64,000 nucleotides of DNA, taken from the NCBI RefSeq assembly GCF_001426505.1, contig NZ_LMEV01000013.1:278047-342046 (forward strand), in the 5' to 3' direction. The stretch comes from Variovorax sp. Root473 (lineage in GTDB: Bacteria > Pseudomonadota > Gammaproteobacteria > Burkholderiales > Burkholderiaceae_C). How positions within the stretch are numbered: the first letter of the stretch is position 1; each line of letters opens with the position of its first letter. The notes beneath the pieces were generated by a model, which was not told the origin of the DNA, made no database searches, and was given only the letters and a program-made list of their open reading frames with translations. This document shows positions 53,307 through 61,417 of the stretch, piece by piece. The translations under genes and the position numbers were made by a program.

Positions 53307-53758
53307 GCATGGGCAAGCCGATGGCCAACTATGCCGCCGCCAAGCGCGTCGGCGATTTCGTCTTCATGAGCGGCGTGGTCGCCGTCGACCCGGCCACTCG
53401 CCGCGCGGTGGCGGGCTACGACGCCATCCCGGAAGAAGCCCGCACCGCGCTGCAGGGCGTGGGCTATGCCACGGGCCAGATGTCGGTCGACATCTTCGAG
53501 GCGCCCATCGTGGCGCAGAGCTGGTTCGTGCTGGAGCGCATCCGCCAGATCGCGGCCGAGCACGGCGGCACCATGGAAGACGTGGTGAAGCTGGTGCAGT
53601 ACTTCCGCCACCTGCCGCACTACGCCTTCTACAACCGCGTGCGCGGCCTGTTCTATCCGGGCGAGCCGCCGGTGAGCACGGTGGTCGAGGTGTCGCGCTT
53701 CCTGCCGGGCGACGAGGTGCTGGTGGAAGTCGAAGCGACGATGTTCCTGCCGAAATAG
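53303..53758 (+). CDS. RidA family protein (YjgF/YER057c)
   Basis: A 151-residue RidA-superfamily protein. It has the family core YAAAKRVGDFVFMSGVVAVDP, then SWFVLERIRQIAAEHGGTMEDVVKLVQYFRHLPHYAFYNRVRGLFYP (in parts) and PPVSTVVEV. The Arg that grips imine carboxylates in true RidA (usually in RxxE/xTxRxxV near the end) is not clearly present, since the end reads VSRFLPGDEVLVEVEATMFL. It may therefore belong to another Rid subgroup tied to a specific pathway. It is translated with the amidohydrolase (4-nt overlap) and may process its amine or imine product. Confidence 0.9.
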   Translation: MSMGKPMANYAAAKRVGDFVFMSGVVAVDPATRRAVAGYDAIPEEARTALQGVGYATGQMSVDIFEAPIVAQSWFVLERIRQIAAEHGGTMEDVVKLVQYFRHLPHYAFYNRVRGLFYPGEPPVSTVVEVSRFLPGDEVLVEVEATMFLPK

Positions 53759-53855
53759 GTACTCCCCCAGGCTTCGCGCACTTCGTGTCGCTTCGCCAAC
53801 CCCCTCGCCGGGGGCAACACCTGCGGCCCGGCAAAGCCGGTTCCGCGGTGTTCCG
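53759..53855 (+). repeat. 3'-end-associated repeat, copy B (behind ridA)
   Basis: It starts one base after the RidA stop codon with GTACTCCCCCAGGCT, includes CCCCC-TCGC-CGGGGG, and ends with the AACACC...GGTGTT hairpin (loop AAA) near 53855. It is the same element as at 27150-27249 and 58747-58845, but on the opposite strand, so that orientation relative to the upstream gene is kept. Confidence 0.88.
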
Positions 53856-53869
53856 CGAAAAGTCCTGCC

Positions 53870-54520
53870 CTACTTGACGCCCGCGCCCTTGAGCAGGAAC
53901 TCCGTCACCTGCTCGATCAGGTAGCGGCGGTCCTTGTCGTCGCCCTGTTGCGCCGTGTTGCGGTAGTAGGCGGCCTGCGTTGCGTGGTCCGCGTAGAACT
54001 GCGTCACGGCCCAGATGTGGAACAGCACCAGCATCGGGTCAGCTTTGTCCATCAGGCCCTGGTTCATCCAGTTCTGGATCACGGCGGCGGCCTGGTCGGT
54101 GCGCTGCTTGCTCGTGTCCATCATGCTGTTGATGACGGGCGCGCCACGCATCATCTCGGCCGTGAAGATGCGCGAGCGCAGCGGGTGCTCGAACGAGAAC
54201 ATCATCTTGCGCTGGATCAGGTCGCCCAGCACCTTGCGCGGGCCGAAGGCCTCGTCGCTGAAGCCGAACACCACGATCCAGTCGCTCAGGATGTCCTGCA
54301 GCACCTGGCGATACAGCGCCTCCTTGCTCTCGATGTAGTAGTGCAGCTGCGCCTTCGACAGGCCGGCCTTGTCGGCGATGGCCTGCGTCGAGGCGCCGGC
54401 CAGGCCAACGCTTGCGAACACCTCGATGGCGGCCTGGTTGATGAGGCCGAGCATCTGCGTGTACTTGCGCGAACGCCCGCGCGTGGCCGGCGCTTCGCTG
54501 TCGGTGTCGGTTGTGCTCAC
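53870..54520 (-). CDS. TetR family regulator (RutR-like)
   Basis: A 216-residue repressor. The N-terminal HTH is at about residues 25-70 (AAIEVFASVGLAGASTQAIADKAGLSKAQLHYYIESKEALYRQVL); the C-terminal ligand domain resembles the RutR group (HPLRSRIFTAEMMRGAPVI, HIWAVTQFYADHATQ). RutR itself responds to uracil and controls pyrimidine breakdown. The start is GTG 54520, which overlaps the reductase stop (GTGA). It is the last gene of the eight-gene minus-strand cluster and its probable regulator. Confidence 0.88.
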   Translation of the reverse strand: MSTTDTDSEAPATRGRSRKYTQMLGLINQAAIEVFASVGLAGASTQAIADKAGLSKAQLHYYIESKEALYRQVLQDILSDWIVVFGFSDEAFGPRKVLGDLIQRKMMFSFEHPLRSRIFTAEMMRGAPVINSMMDTSKQRTDQAAAVIQNWMNQGLMDKADPMLVLFHIWAVTQFYADHATQAAYYRNTAQQGDDKDRRYLIEQVTEFLLKGAGVK

Positions 54521-55479
54521 AGCTGCAGCACCAGGTCGGGGCCCTTGGCGCGCGAGCAGCACAGCGCCACCTTGCTGCGCCGCTCGGTGCCCGTGAGGCA
54601 GAAATCGCGGTGCTCGGCGCCCTCGCCATCGCCCTCGACCACGCAGGTGCCGCACAGGCCCTGCTGACACGACACGGGGATGTCGATGCCGACTTCGTGC
54701 AATGCATCGACCGCGGTCTGGTCGGCCGCCACCGGCACCTCGATGCCGCGCCGCGCCAGCTTCAGCGTGAAGGGCAGACCCGTGGTGGCGGCGGCCGTGC
54801 CGGTGGGCGCGGCGAAGTACTCGGTGTGCAGCGCGTCTTCGGGCCAGTGCGCGGCGGCCTCGCGCACGGCCTGCATGAAGCCGCCGGGGCCGCACACGTA
54901 CAGGTGCGTGTCGGGTGTGCGCTCGGCCAGCAGCGCGCGCAGGTCGATGCGTTGCGTCGCGTCGCCCTGGTCCAGGTGCAGCTTCAGGTGCGGCGCCAGC
55001 GCGGGCGCGTGCAGCGCCTCGGCGAACGCCAGGTGCTCTTCGCTGCGTGCGAACACGCACAGCGTGAAATCGGCACCGCGCGCGGCCAGTGCCTGCGCCA
55101 TCGCCAGCAGCGGCGTCATGCCGATGCCGCCGGCCAGCAGCAGGTGGCGACGGGCTTCGGCGCGCAGCGGGAAGGTGTTGCGCGGCGCGGTGATCGCGAT
55201 GAGGTCGCCTTCGCGCACGCGCTCGTGCATCGAAGCCGAACCGCCGCGGCTCGCATGCTCGCGCTTGACGCCGATCACGTAGGAGCCGGTGCTCGAGGGC
55301 GCGCGCGCCAGCGAGTACTGGCGCGAGAAGCCGCCGGGCATGTGCACGTCGATGTGCGCGCCGGCCTCGTAGCCGGGCAGTGCGCGGCCCCACGGATGCG
55401 TCAGCTCGAAGGCCAGGATTTCCGGCGTCTGGCGCGAGATGCGTTCGACGCGGACGGTCAGCGTGCGTTCGAGGCTCAT
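54517..55479 (-). CDS. Phthalate-dioxygenase-reductase-type (PDR/VanB) oxidoreductase
   Basis: A 320-residue iron-sulfur flavoprotein. It has an FMN-binding barrel with FSRQYSLARAPSSTGSYVIGVK, an NAD-binding domain (LLLAGGIGMTPLLAMAQAL; YVCGPGGFMQAV) and a C-terminal plant-type [2Fe-2S] domain (CQQGLCGTCVV followed by a later single Cys). It passes electrons from NADH to a Rieske-type oxygenase, as VanB does for vanillate demethylase. No oxygenase component is encoded in this window, so the partner must lie elsewhere or the protein serves another acceptor such as the FAD oxidase upstream. Confidence 0.92.
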   Translation of the reverse strand: MSLERTLTVRVERISRQTPEILAFELTHPWGRALPGYEAGAHIDVHMPGGFSRQYSLARAPSSTGSYVIGVKREHASRGGSASMHERVREGDLIAITAPRNTFPLRAEARRHLLLAGGIGMTPLLAMAQALAARGADFTLCVFARSEEHLAFAEALHAPALAPHLKLHLDQGDATQRIDLRALLAERTPDTHLYVCGPGGFMQAVREAAAHWPEDALHTEYFAAPTGTAAATTGLPFTLKLARRGIEVPVAADQTAVDALHEVGIDIPVSCQQGLCGTCVVEGDGEGAEHRDFCLTGTERRSKVALCCSRAKGPDLVLQL

Positions 55480-55500
55480 GGTGTGTGTCTTCCTGCGTGT

Positions 55501-56094
55501 CTACTGGATGTTGTGCAGCGTGCGCGCCACGCGCGCGATGAAATGGGTGCGGTCGCGGTCGGTGGCGGCGTTCATGTCGTGCAGTTGCAGCCACGTCACC
55601 TTGCAGCGCCACGCGAACAGCGCCCGCAGCGCGCGCGTGAACAGCCGCCGGCCCGGGTCGCCGATGGCCATCACGAACCAGCGAGGCGAGCCGCCGGTGG
55701 TCACCACCGTCAGCCGGCGGATGTGCCGCATGCCCGACTTCGCGAGTTGTCCCTTGCGTTCCGCGGGCAGGAAGGCGACGCCCGGCAGCCACACGCGCTC
55801 GAGCCAGCCCTTGAGCATGGACGGCGGTCCATGGAACCAGGTGGGGTAGACGAACACCAGGTGCTCGGCCCACAGCAGCGCTTCGACGTGGGGTTTCACG
55901 CGTTCGCGGATCAGTTCGGGGTTGTCGAGGTAGGCGATGCGCTCTTCGCGTGTCAGCGTCGGGTCGAAGCCCTCGGCGTACAGGTCGATGGCCCGCACGG
56001 AATTGCGGGGCTGCAGCGCGTCGAGGGCGGTGCGGTAGAGCGCGTGGTTGAAGCTGTCAGGGTTCGGATGGCAATGGACGACGAGCGTTTTCAT
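55501..56094 (-). CDS. Flavodoxin-fold NAD(P)H:quinone oxidoreductase
   Basis: A 197-residue protein of the Flavodoxin_2 (NQO1/MdaB-KefF) family. It begins KTLVVHCHPNPDSFNHAL (FMN phosphate loop) and contains LVFVYPTWFHGPPSMLKGWLERV and RLTVVTTGGSPRWF. It would reduce a quinone or similar electrophile with two electrons from NAD(P)H. Start ATG 56094 gives the canonical N terminus. It sits between the binding protein (151 nt upstream) and the PDR reductase (21 nt downstream) of the catabolic cluster. Confidence 0.9.
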   Translation of the reverse strand: MKTLVVHCHPNPDSFNHALYRTALDALQPRNSVRAIDLYAEGFDPTLTREERIAYLDNPELIRERVKPHVEALLWAEHLVFVYPTWFHGPPSMLKGWLERVWLPGVAFLPAERKGQLAKSGMRHIRRLTVVTTGGSPRWFVMAIGDPGRRLFTRALRALFAWRCKVTWLQLHDMNAATDRDRTHFIARVARTLHNIQ

Positions 56095-56245
56095 GGTTCG
56101 GGCCGGTTCGCCTGTTCGGCGAGACGGGGTCAGAGCCCAAGGAACAAAGGCCGCGCAGTGCCTTATGGCAACCCAGGCGCCGGCATCTGACCCCGGCGCA
56201 AGCCCCGCGCGACCCACGGGAAAAACAACGAAGCGAACGGCTTGC

Positions 56246-57274
56246 TTATTTGCCGGTGAGCTTCTTGCGGACGTCGACACCGACGCCCTTGTTGACGAAC
56301 TGCGTGCTCACGACCTTCGACAGGTCGATCTCGCCGGGCTTGTACAAGCCGGCCTTGACCATCTTGTCGTAGAAGTCCTTCACGCGTGCCTCGTCCATGG
56401 CGCCGATGCCCTTGGTGAGCGCGTCGCCGCTGTCCACGATGCCCATCTTCTTGATGAGTTCGGTGGAGCCCTGCAGCGCGGCGGGCGTGGCGTCGGGGTT
56501 GGTCTTGGCCATGAGCTCGTTGGCGGCCTTGTTGTCGCCGTAGAGGTAGTTGTTCCAGCCGACGATCGAGGCCTCGACGAACTTGCGCACCGTCTCGGGC
56601 TTGGTCTTGATCAGGTCCGCGCGGGTCTCGATGGTGGTGGCGTAGGTCGAGAAGCCGTGGTCGGCCAGCAGGTGCACCACGGGGTCGAAGCCGGCCTGAG
56701 CCTTGATCGACAGCGGCTCCGAGATGGCGTAGCCCTGCTGGATCGATTTCTTGTTGGCCAGGAACGGGCCCACGTTGAAGGTGTAGGGCTTGAGCTGCGA
56801 ATCCTTGAAGCCGTGGTCCGACTTCATCCACTGCCAGAAGCTGAACTGGCCGTCCTTGCCGATGAAGGCCACGGGCGCCTTGGTCAGGTCCTTGAAGGTG
56901 TCGTAGCCCTGGCCTGGATGGGCGAACATGGCCTGCGGGTCTTTCTGGAAGATGGCCGCGACCACCACGGTGGGCACGCCGTTCTTCACGTTGTCGAACG
57001 ACTGCAGCAGGTTGCCGGCCATGAGGAAGTCGACCTTGCCGGCCGGCAGCATGGGCCGGTTGTTGACCATCGGGCCGCCCTGCTGGATGTCGACGTCGAG
57101 GCCATACTTCTTGTAGGTGCCGTCCACCAGCGCCTGGTAGAAGCCGCCGTGGCCGGCCTGCGCTTTCCAGTTGGTGGCGAACACCACTTTTTCCTGCGCC
57201 TGCGCGGCGAATGCAGCGCCTGCGAGGGCCAGGCCGAAGGCCAGCGGCCGAAGAGAGACAGCGGGGATGCGCAT
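56246..57274 (-). CDS. ABC transporter periplasmic binding protein, NMT1/THI5-like
   Basis: A 342-residue protein with a signal peptide (residues 1-26, AAFAAQAQE) and an NMT1/THI5-type ligand domain (VVFATNWKAQAGHGGFYQALVDGTYKKYGLDVDIQQGG in parts; DFLMAGNLLQSFDNV; FVEASIVGWNNYL). Family members bind thiamine precursors, pyrimidines, taurine, sulfonates or aromatic acids. The first helix-loop GHGGFYQA resembles those of pyrimidine-type binding proteins. It belongs with the permease at 58844 and the ATPase at 59712, from which it is separated by the FAD oxidase gene. Confidence 0.9.
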   Translation of the reverse strand: MRIPAVSLRPLAFGLALAGAAFAAQAQEKVVFATNWKAQAGHGGFYQALVDGTYKKYGLDVDIQQGGPMVNNRPMLPAGKVDFLMAGNLLQSFDNVKNGVPTVVVAAIFQKDPQAMFAHPGQGYDTFKDLTKAPVAFIGKDGQFSFWQWMKSDHGFKDSQLKPYTFNVGPFLANKKSIQQGYAISEPLSIKAQAGFDPVVHLLADHGFSTYATTIETRADLIKTKPETVRKFVEASIVGWNNYLYGDNKAANELMAKTNPDATPAALQGSTELIKKMGIVDSGDALTKGIGAMDEARVKDFYDKMVKAGLYKPGEIDLSKVVSTQFVNKGVGVDVRKKLTGK

Positions 57275-57331
57275 GGGGACGGACTCCTGTGGAGGTTGGG
57301 GTGGGGACGGGATGCGAAGACTATTTGTTTT

Positions 57332-58729
57332 TCAGCGCTCGACGGCCATGTCGGGCGTCCAGCCGCGCGTTTTTCCGGGGTTCATCAGGCCCATCGGATC
57401 GCTGCGCTTCTTGAACTCGATCTGCTGCGTGTCGATGGTCTTCATGCCGCCGTCCTCGATGGTGAAGACGTGCGGGTTGAAGATCTGCGCGCCGCCCTGC
57501 GACTCGATCTCGCGCATCACCTCGTACTGATGGGCCTCGCCCTTCCAGCGCACGAGCAGGATGCCGAAGGTGCCGCACTGGCCGTTGGCGCGCGCGAAGT
57601 CCTGGTGCTGCAGCACGTCGTCGCCGAAGATGTTCAAGTGGCGCTCGACGACTGAAGGATCGAAGGGCTGGGCGTACGCGACCTGCAGGTAGGTCCAGCC
57701 GCGGTCGGCTTTCAGCGCCTGCAGCGTCGTGTGGTTGAACGCGCATTCGTAGGCGGGCGGCAGGCCGTCGGCGAGCAGTTCGGCCTCGGTGCCCGCAACG
57801 GAGATCGTGCCGCCATGTGTACCGGCCAGCGCGCGGAACTCGGCCATCGATTCGGGCGAGACCATGGTGAAGACCGCGTGCCGGTCGGGCGGAAAGCGGT
57901 CGCGCATCGCCGTGTAGTAGGGCGAGAAGCGCGCCTCCACCGTCGAGAGCAGGAAGATGTCGAGCGTCGGCGCCTGCGCCGCGATGCCGAAGTCGAGAGC
58001 GCCGCGGTACGTTTCGAACAGCACGGTGCAGTGCACCCAGTCGACCGCCGGGCTCAGCGCCACTTCCACGTCGAGGATCACGCCGTTGGTGCCGTAGGCG
58101 TGGTGCACCTGCTGGATCTCGTCGCCCACCAGCTCGATGACGCGCGGCTCGCGCTCCACCGTCATCACGCGCGCGCGCAGCAGGTTGCCAGGGTCGCGCA
58201 GGATGCCGTGGCGAAACGACCCGATGCCGCCGAAGCCGCCCGCGATGAAGCCGCCGATGCTGGCCACGTGCCAGGTCGAAGGCCACATGCGCAGCGCCTG
58301 GCCGATCTCGCGCGCGGCCAGGTCGATGTCGTGCATGCGCGCGCCGGCCTCGACGCGGATGCGGCCCTCGGCCAGGTCGAGCACGCGGCACATCTGCGTC
58401 ACGTCGAGCACGAGCCCGCCTTCAAGCGGCACGCACTGGCCGTAGTTGCCGGTGCCGCCTGCGCGCACAGTGAGCGGCAGCTTCCACTTGGCGGCCACGG
58501 CCGCGGCCTGGCGCACGTCGTCCTCGGTGCTGACCTTGACCACGAGGTCGGCCACGCAGCCCGCGAGCTGCGCCGTGAGGATGGGGCTGTACCAGTAGAA
58601 GTCTTTCGAGAGCTGCTTGCGCTGGCTGGGCGTGGCGATCACGTTCAGGCCGCGCAGGTCCTCGCGCACGGCGTCCCAGTCGACATCCAGAGGTGAAGGC
58701 CGTTCAAGGATCTGAGAGGCTGTGTTCAT
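57332..58729 (-). CDS. FAD-linked oxidase (PCMH / vanillyl-alcohol-oxidase fold)
   Basis: A 465-residue flavoprotein. The FAD-binding PCMH domain is at about 40-225 (VSTEDDVRQAAAVAAKWKLPLTVRAGGTGNYGQ, then MCRVLDL and IGGFIAGGFGGIGSFRHG), and a substrate domain follows. The usual RGGGT-GLSGG loop reads RAGGT-GNYGQ here. Relatives oxidise glycolate, lactate, phenols or amines; the substrate cannot be inferred. ATG 58729 is the start (AAGGCG upstream). A longer frame runs back into the repeat copy C and is not credible. It lies within the ABC transporter genes, so the transported compound may be its substrate. Confidence 0.88.
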   Translation of the reverse strand: MNTASQILERPSPLDVDWDAVREDLRGLNVIATPSQRKQLSKDFYWYSPILTAQLAGCVADLVVKVSTEDDVRQAAAVAAKWKLPLTVRAGGTGNYGQCVPLEGGLVLDVTQMCRVLDLAEGRIRVEAGARMHDIDLAAREIGQALRMWPSTWHVASIGGFIAGGFGGIGSFRHGILRDPGNLLRARVMTVEREPRVIELVGDEIQQVHHAYGTNGVILDVEVALSPAVDWVHCTVLFETYRGALDFGIAAQAPTLDIFLLSTVEARFSPYYTAMRDRFPPDRHAVFTMVSPESMAEFRALAGTHGGTISVAGTEAELLADGLPPAYECAFNHTTLQALKADRGWTYLQVAYAQPFDPSVVERHLNIFGDDVLQHQDFARANGQCGTFGILLVRWKGEAHQYEVMREIESQGGAQIFNPHVFTIEDGGMKTIDTQQIEFKKRSDPMGLMNPGKTRGWTPDMAVER

Positions 58730-58746
58730 GGTGTCGCCTTGCAAGG

Positions 58747-58845
58747 GAACACCGCGGAACCGGCTTTGCCGGGCCGCTGGTGTTGCCCTCGGTAGGGGGT
58801 TGGAGAAGCGACACGAAGTGCGCGTAGCCTGGGGGCGAGCCAATT
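58747..58845 (-). repeat. 3'-end-associated repeat, copy C (permease/FAD oxidase)
   Basis: On the minus strand it starts at the permease stop codon (AATTGGCTC, as in copy A) and ends with the AACACC...GGTGTT hairpin 18 bp before the FAD oxidase start. It shares most bases with copy A, including the flanking GAGCCAATT on the plus strand. Confidence 0.88.
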
Positions 58846-59734
58846 ACCTTTCACGGCGCATTTCGCTTTCATGCCAGTGGCCGAGCACGAGGCGCGACAG
58901 GGCGGCGAACACGATGAAGATCACGATGCCCAGCAACGACACCAGCAGCAGCGCCGCGAACATCATCGGGATCTCGGTGCGGAAGCTCGATTCGAGGATG
59001 CGCGAGGCCAGCCCCGTTTCCTTGCCCGCCGTGCCGGCCGTGAACTCGGCCACCACCGCGCCGATGAGGCTCAGGCCGCCGGCGATCTTCAGGCCCGCCA
59101 TGAAGTACGGCAGGGCGCTGGGCGCCAGCAGGTAGCGGAAGGTCTGCCAGGGCGAAGCCTTGTACAGCTGGAACAGGTCGCGCAGGTTGCTGTCGGCGCT
59201 TTTCAGGCCGATGACGGTGTTCGACAGGATGGGGAAGAAGGCCACGATCCACGCGCACAGCAACAGCGCCGCGGTGGTGCTCGACACGTAGATCAATATC
59301 AGCGGCGCGATCGCGATGATCGGCGTCACCTGCAGGATCACGGCGATCGGGAACAGGCCGATTTCCACCCACTTGAACAGCGCGAACGCAATCGCCAGCA
59401 GCACGCCGCCGACGATGGCGGCGCCGAGTGCGAGCAGCGTGAGCTTCACCGTGAACCACAGCGCGCCCGAGAGCGAGGCCCAGTTGTCGAACAGCGTGGT
59501 CAGGATCAGCGAGGGCGCTGGCAGGATGTAGTGCGGGATGTCGTTGGCGCGCACCATCCACTCCCACACCAGCAGCAGCGCGGCGACGATGACGACCGGC
59601 ACGACGACGCGCAGCGTGGCCTCGCGCCGGCGCAGCTTGTCTTCGTGCGCGCGCAGCGTCTCGGCGGACGGCGTGGCTTCGTTGGTGGTGGTGTCGAGGG
59701 GCATCACGGTTTCAATGGTCGATGTCGAGGCCAT
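58844..59734 (-). CDS. ABC transporter permease (SsuC/TauC type)
   Basis: A 296-residue inner-membrane protein with six predicted helices and the BPD_transp_1 signature with the EAA loop (LFQLYKASPWQTFRYLLAPSALPYFMAGLKIA). The cytoplasmic start has about 40 residues before the first helix. It forms the channel for the NMT1/THI5-like binding protein. Its start lies inside the ATPase gene (23-bp overlap), a common coupling. Confidence 0.92.
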   Translation of the reverse strand: MASTSTIETVMPLDTTTNEATPSAETLRAHEDKLRRREATLRVVVPVVIVAALLLVWEWMVRANDIPHYILPAPSLILTTLFDNWASLSGALWFTVKLTLLALGAAIVGGVLLAIAFALFKWVEIGLFPIAVILQVTPIIAIAPLILIYVSSTTAALLLCAWIVAFFPILSNTVIGLKSADSNLRDLFQLYKASPWQTFRYLLAPSALPYFMAGLKIAGGLSLIGAVVAEFTAGTAGKETGLASRILESSFRTEIPMMFAALLLVSLLGIVIFIVFAALSRLVLGHWHESEMRRER

Positions 59735-60536
59735 GGAGCGCTCCGTGCAGAGATTGCGAAACAGCCGTGCAGTGCGCGTTGTAGCGGCTGGAGGTGCGGA
59801 AGGCCTCGCCGCGCGGGTAGGGCTCGTCGATGGCGATCTCGTCGATCACGCGACCCGGGCGCGCCGCCATCACGACGATGCGGTTCGACAAATACACCGA
59901 CTCGTACACGCTGTGCGTGACGAACACGATCGAGAAGCGGTGCTCGCGCCAGATGGCCAGCAGGTCGTTGTTGAGCTTGATGCGCGTCATCTCGTCGAGC
60001 GCGGCAAAGGGCTCGTCCATGAGCAGCAGGCGCGGGTGCGTGACCAGCGCGCGCGCGATCGACACGCGCATCTTCATGCCGCCCGAGAGTTCGCGCGGGT
60101 ACACGTCGGCAAAGCGCGAGAGGCCGACCAGTTCCAGCACGTGCTGCACCACCGGCGCGGCTTCGTCGCGGCTCATGCCCGCGAGCTTGAGCGGCAGCCA
60201 GACGTTGTCGAACACCTTGGTCCAGGGCATGAGCGTGGGCTCCTGGAACACGAAGCCCAGGTCGCGGTCGCTCTTGCTGTCCTTGGCGCTGCCGGTGTTG
60301 GCGCCCGACCATTGCATGTCGCCCGAGCTGATGCGCGTGAGTCCGGCGATCAGCCGCAGCGCGGTGCTCTTGCCGCAGCCCGAGGGGCCCAGGAAGCTGA
60401 CGAAGTCGTGCTCGCCGATGTCGAGCGTCATGCCCTGCAGGGCGAGCGTGCCGTTGGCGAAGCGCTTGCCGACGTTGCGCAGGCGGACCAGCGGTGTGGC
60501 CAGGGGTGCGGCGGTGGATGGCGTGGGGCTTTCCAT
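59712..60536 (-). CDS. ABC transporter ATP-binding protein (SsuB/TauB type)
   Basis: A 274-residue nucleotide-binding subunit: Walker A GPSGCGKST, Q-loop FVFQEPTLMPW, signature LSGGMKMRVSIARAL, Walker B LLLMDEPFAALD and switch His in FVTHSVYES. It energises the importer together with the permease it overlaps. A segment after Walker A (SGANTGSAKDSKSDRDLG) is slightly longer than in SsuB. Confidence 0.94.
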   Translation of the reverse strand: MESPTPSTAAPLATPLVRLRNVGKRFANGTLALQGMTLDIGEHDFVSFLGPSGCGKSTALRLIAGLTRISSGDMQWSGANTGSAKDSKSDRDLGFVFQEPTLMPWTKVFDNVWLPLKLAGMSRDEAAPVVQHVLELVGLSRFADVYPRELSGGMKMRVSIARALVTHPRLLLMDEPFAALDEMTRIKLNNDLLAIWREHRFSIVFVTHSVYESVYLSNRIVVMAARPGRVIDEIAIDEPYPRGEAFRTSSRYNAHCTAVSQSLHGALHGLDIDH

Positions 60537-60558
60537 GGAACTCCTTGTGCAGGCGGGC

Positions 60559-61380
60559 TCAGCGCCAGGCGGGAACGTTGGCCAGCCGCTCCATCGGGAA
60601 GCGGTCGATTTCGCGCAGCAGCTCGACGAAGCGCTGGCCGACGTGGTCGAGCACCGCGGCGCCCTTCTCGGCCGTGGCGCGCGTGGCGTCGCCCGCGGCG
60701 CCGGCCGGGTTGATGTCGTGCATCTGCCAGCCGAGCTTGCCGCTGGGCGTGATCGACAGGAACTTGTTTTCGGCCGCCAGCTGCTCGGTCATGGAACTGA
60801 AGTTCTGGAACTGGTCCTTGCGCACGTAGTCGGGCGTGAGGTGCAGCATCACCGAGCTTTCGAGGTCGCCGGCATGGATGCCGTGCTTGCCTTCGTGCGC
60901 GGTGAACAGGCCTTCGGGCAGGCCCAGCGTGTACCAGTTGGCGGCCACGACCATCATGTGGTGCTCTTCGCGCAGGTCGCGCGCCACGATGTCCATGACG
61001 CTCATCTGGCCGCCGTGGCTGTTGTAGAGCACCAGTTTGCGCACGCCGGCCTTGGCGACGCAGGCGCCGACGTCCTTCCACAGCGAGATCAGCGTGTTCG
61101 CCGACACCGTGAGCGTGCCCGGGTAGCGCGAGTGCTCGTTGCTCTTGCCGTAGGGCACGGTGGGCAGGAACAGCACCGGCAGGTCGTCGGGCAGGTAGGG
61201 CAGGCAGGCCTGCACCATGCCGTCGATGGTGGCGGTGTCGGTCGACATCGGCAGGTGGGGGCCGTGCTGTTCGGTCGCGCCCACGGGCAGCACGGCGATC
61301 AGCCGTTCGCGGTCGAGGCGGGAGAACTCTTCACTGGTCAGGTCGGACCAGAAGCGGCTGCGCAACGGGGGCGGATTCAT
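60559..61380 (-). CDS. Creatininase family hydrolase
   Basis: A 273-residue member of the creatininase/MftE/FAPy-deformylase family. The metal residues are Glu37, His39 and Asp48 in GATEQHGPHLPMSTDTA, then His in YNSHGGQMSVMD, and the motif HAGDLESSVMLH with further ligands. Members open cyclic amides (creatinine), deformylate pyrimidine fragments or act on peptides. ATG 61380 has GAGG nine bases upstream; ATG 61395 would add five residues. It is the first gene of the eight-gene cluster, directly behind a palindromic operator-like site, and so is likely to carry out the first or defining hydrolysis step. Confidence 0.9.
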   Translation of the reverse strand: MNPPPLRSRFWSDLTSEEFSRLDRERLIAVLPVGATEQHGPHLPMSTDTATIDGMVQACLPYLPDDLPVLFLPTVPYGKSNEHSRYPGTLTVSANTLISLWKDVGACVAKAGVRKLVLYNSHGGQMSVMDIVARDLREEHHMMVVAANWYTLGLPEGLFTAHEGKHGIHAGDLESSVMLHLTPDYVRKDQFQNFSSMTEQLAAENKFLSITPSGKLGWQMHDINPAGAAGDATRATAEKGAAVLDHVGQRFVELLREIDRFPMERLANVPAWR

Positions 61381-61417
61381 CGTGGCAAACCTCATGGAAC
61401 GGGTGGGGAGCCTAAAT

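Noticed and set aside
54521..55873. A single 667-residue protein ending in the TetR domain
   Set aside because: The upstream part lies antisense-like in a shifted frame of the PDR reductase and has no domain. The TetR family length fits a start at GTG 54520.
58730..58843. N-terminal extension of the FAD oxidase
   Set aside because: The extension is the translation of the repeat copy C. ATG 58729 with a ribosome binding site is the natural start.
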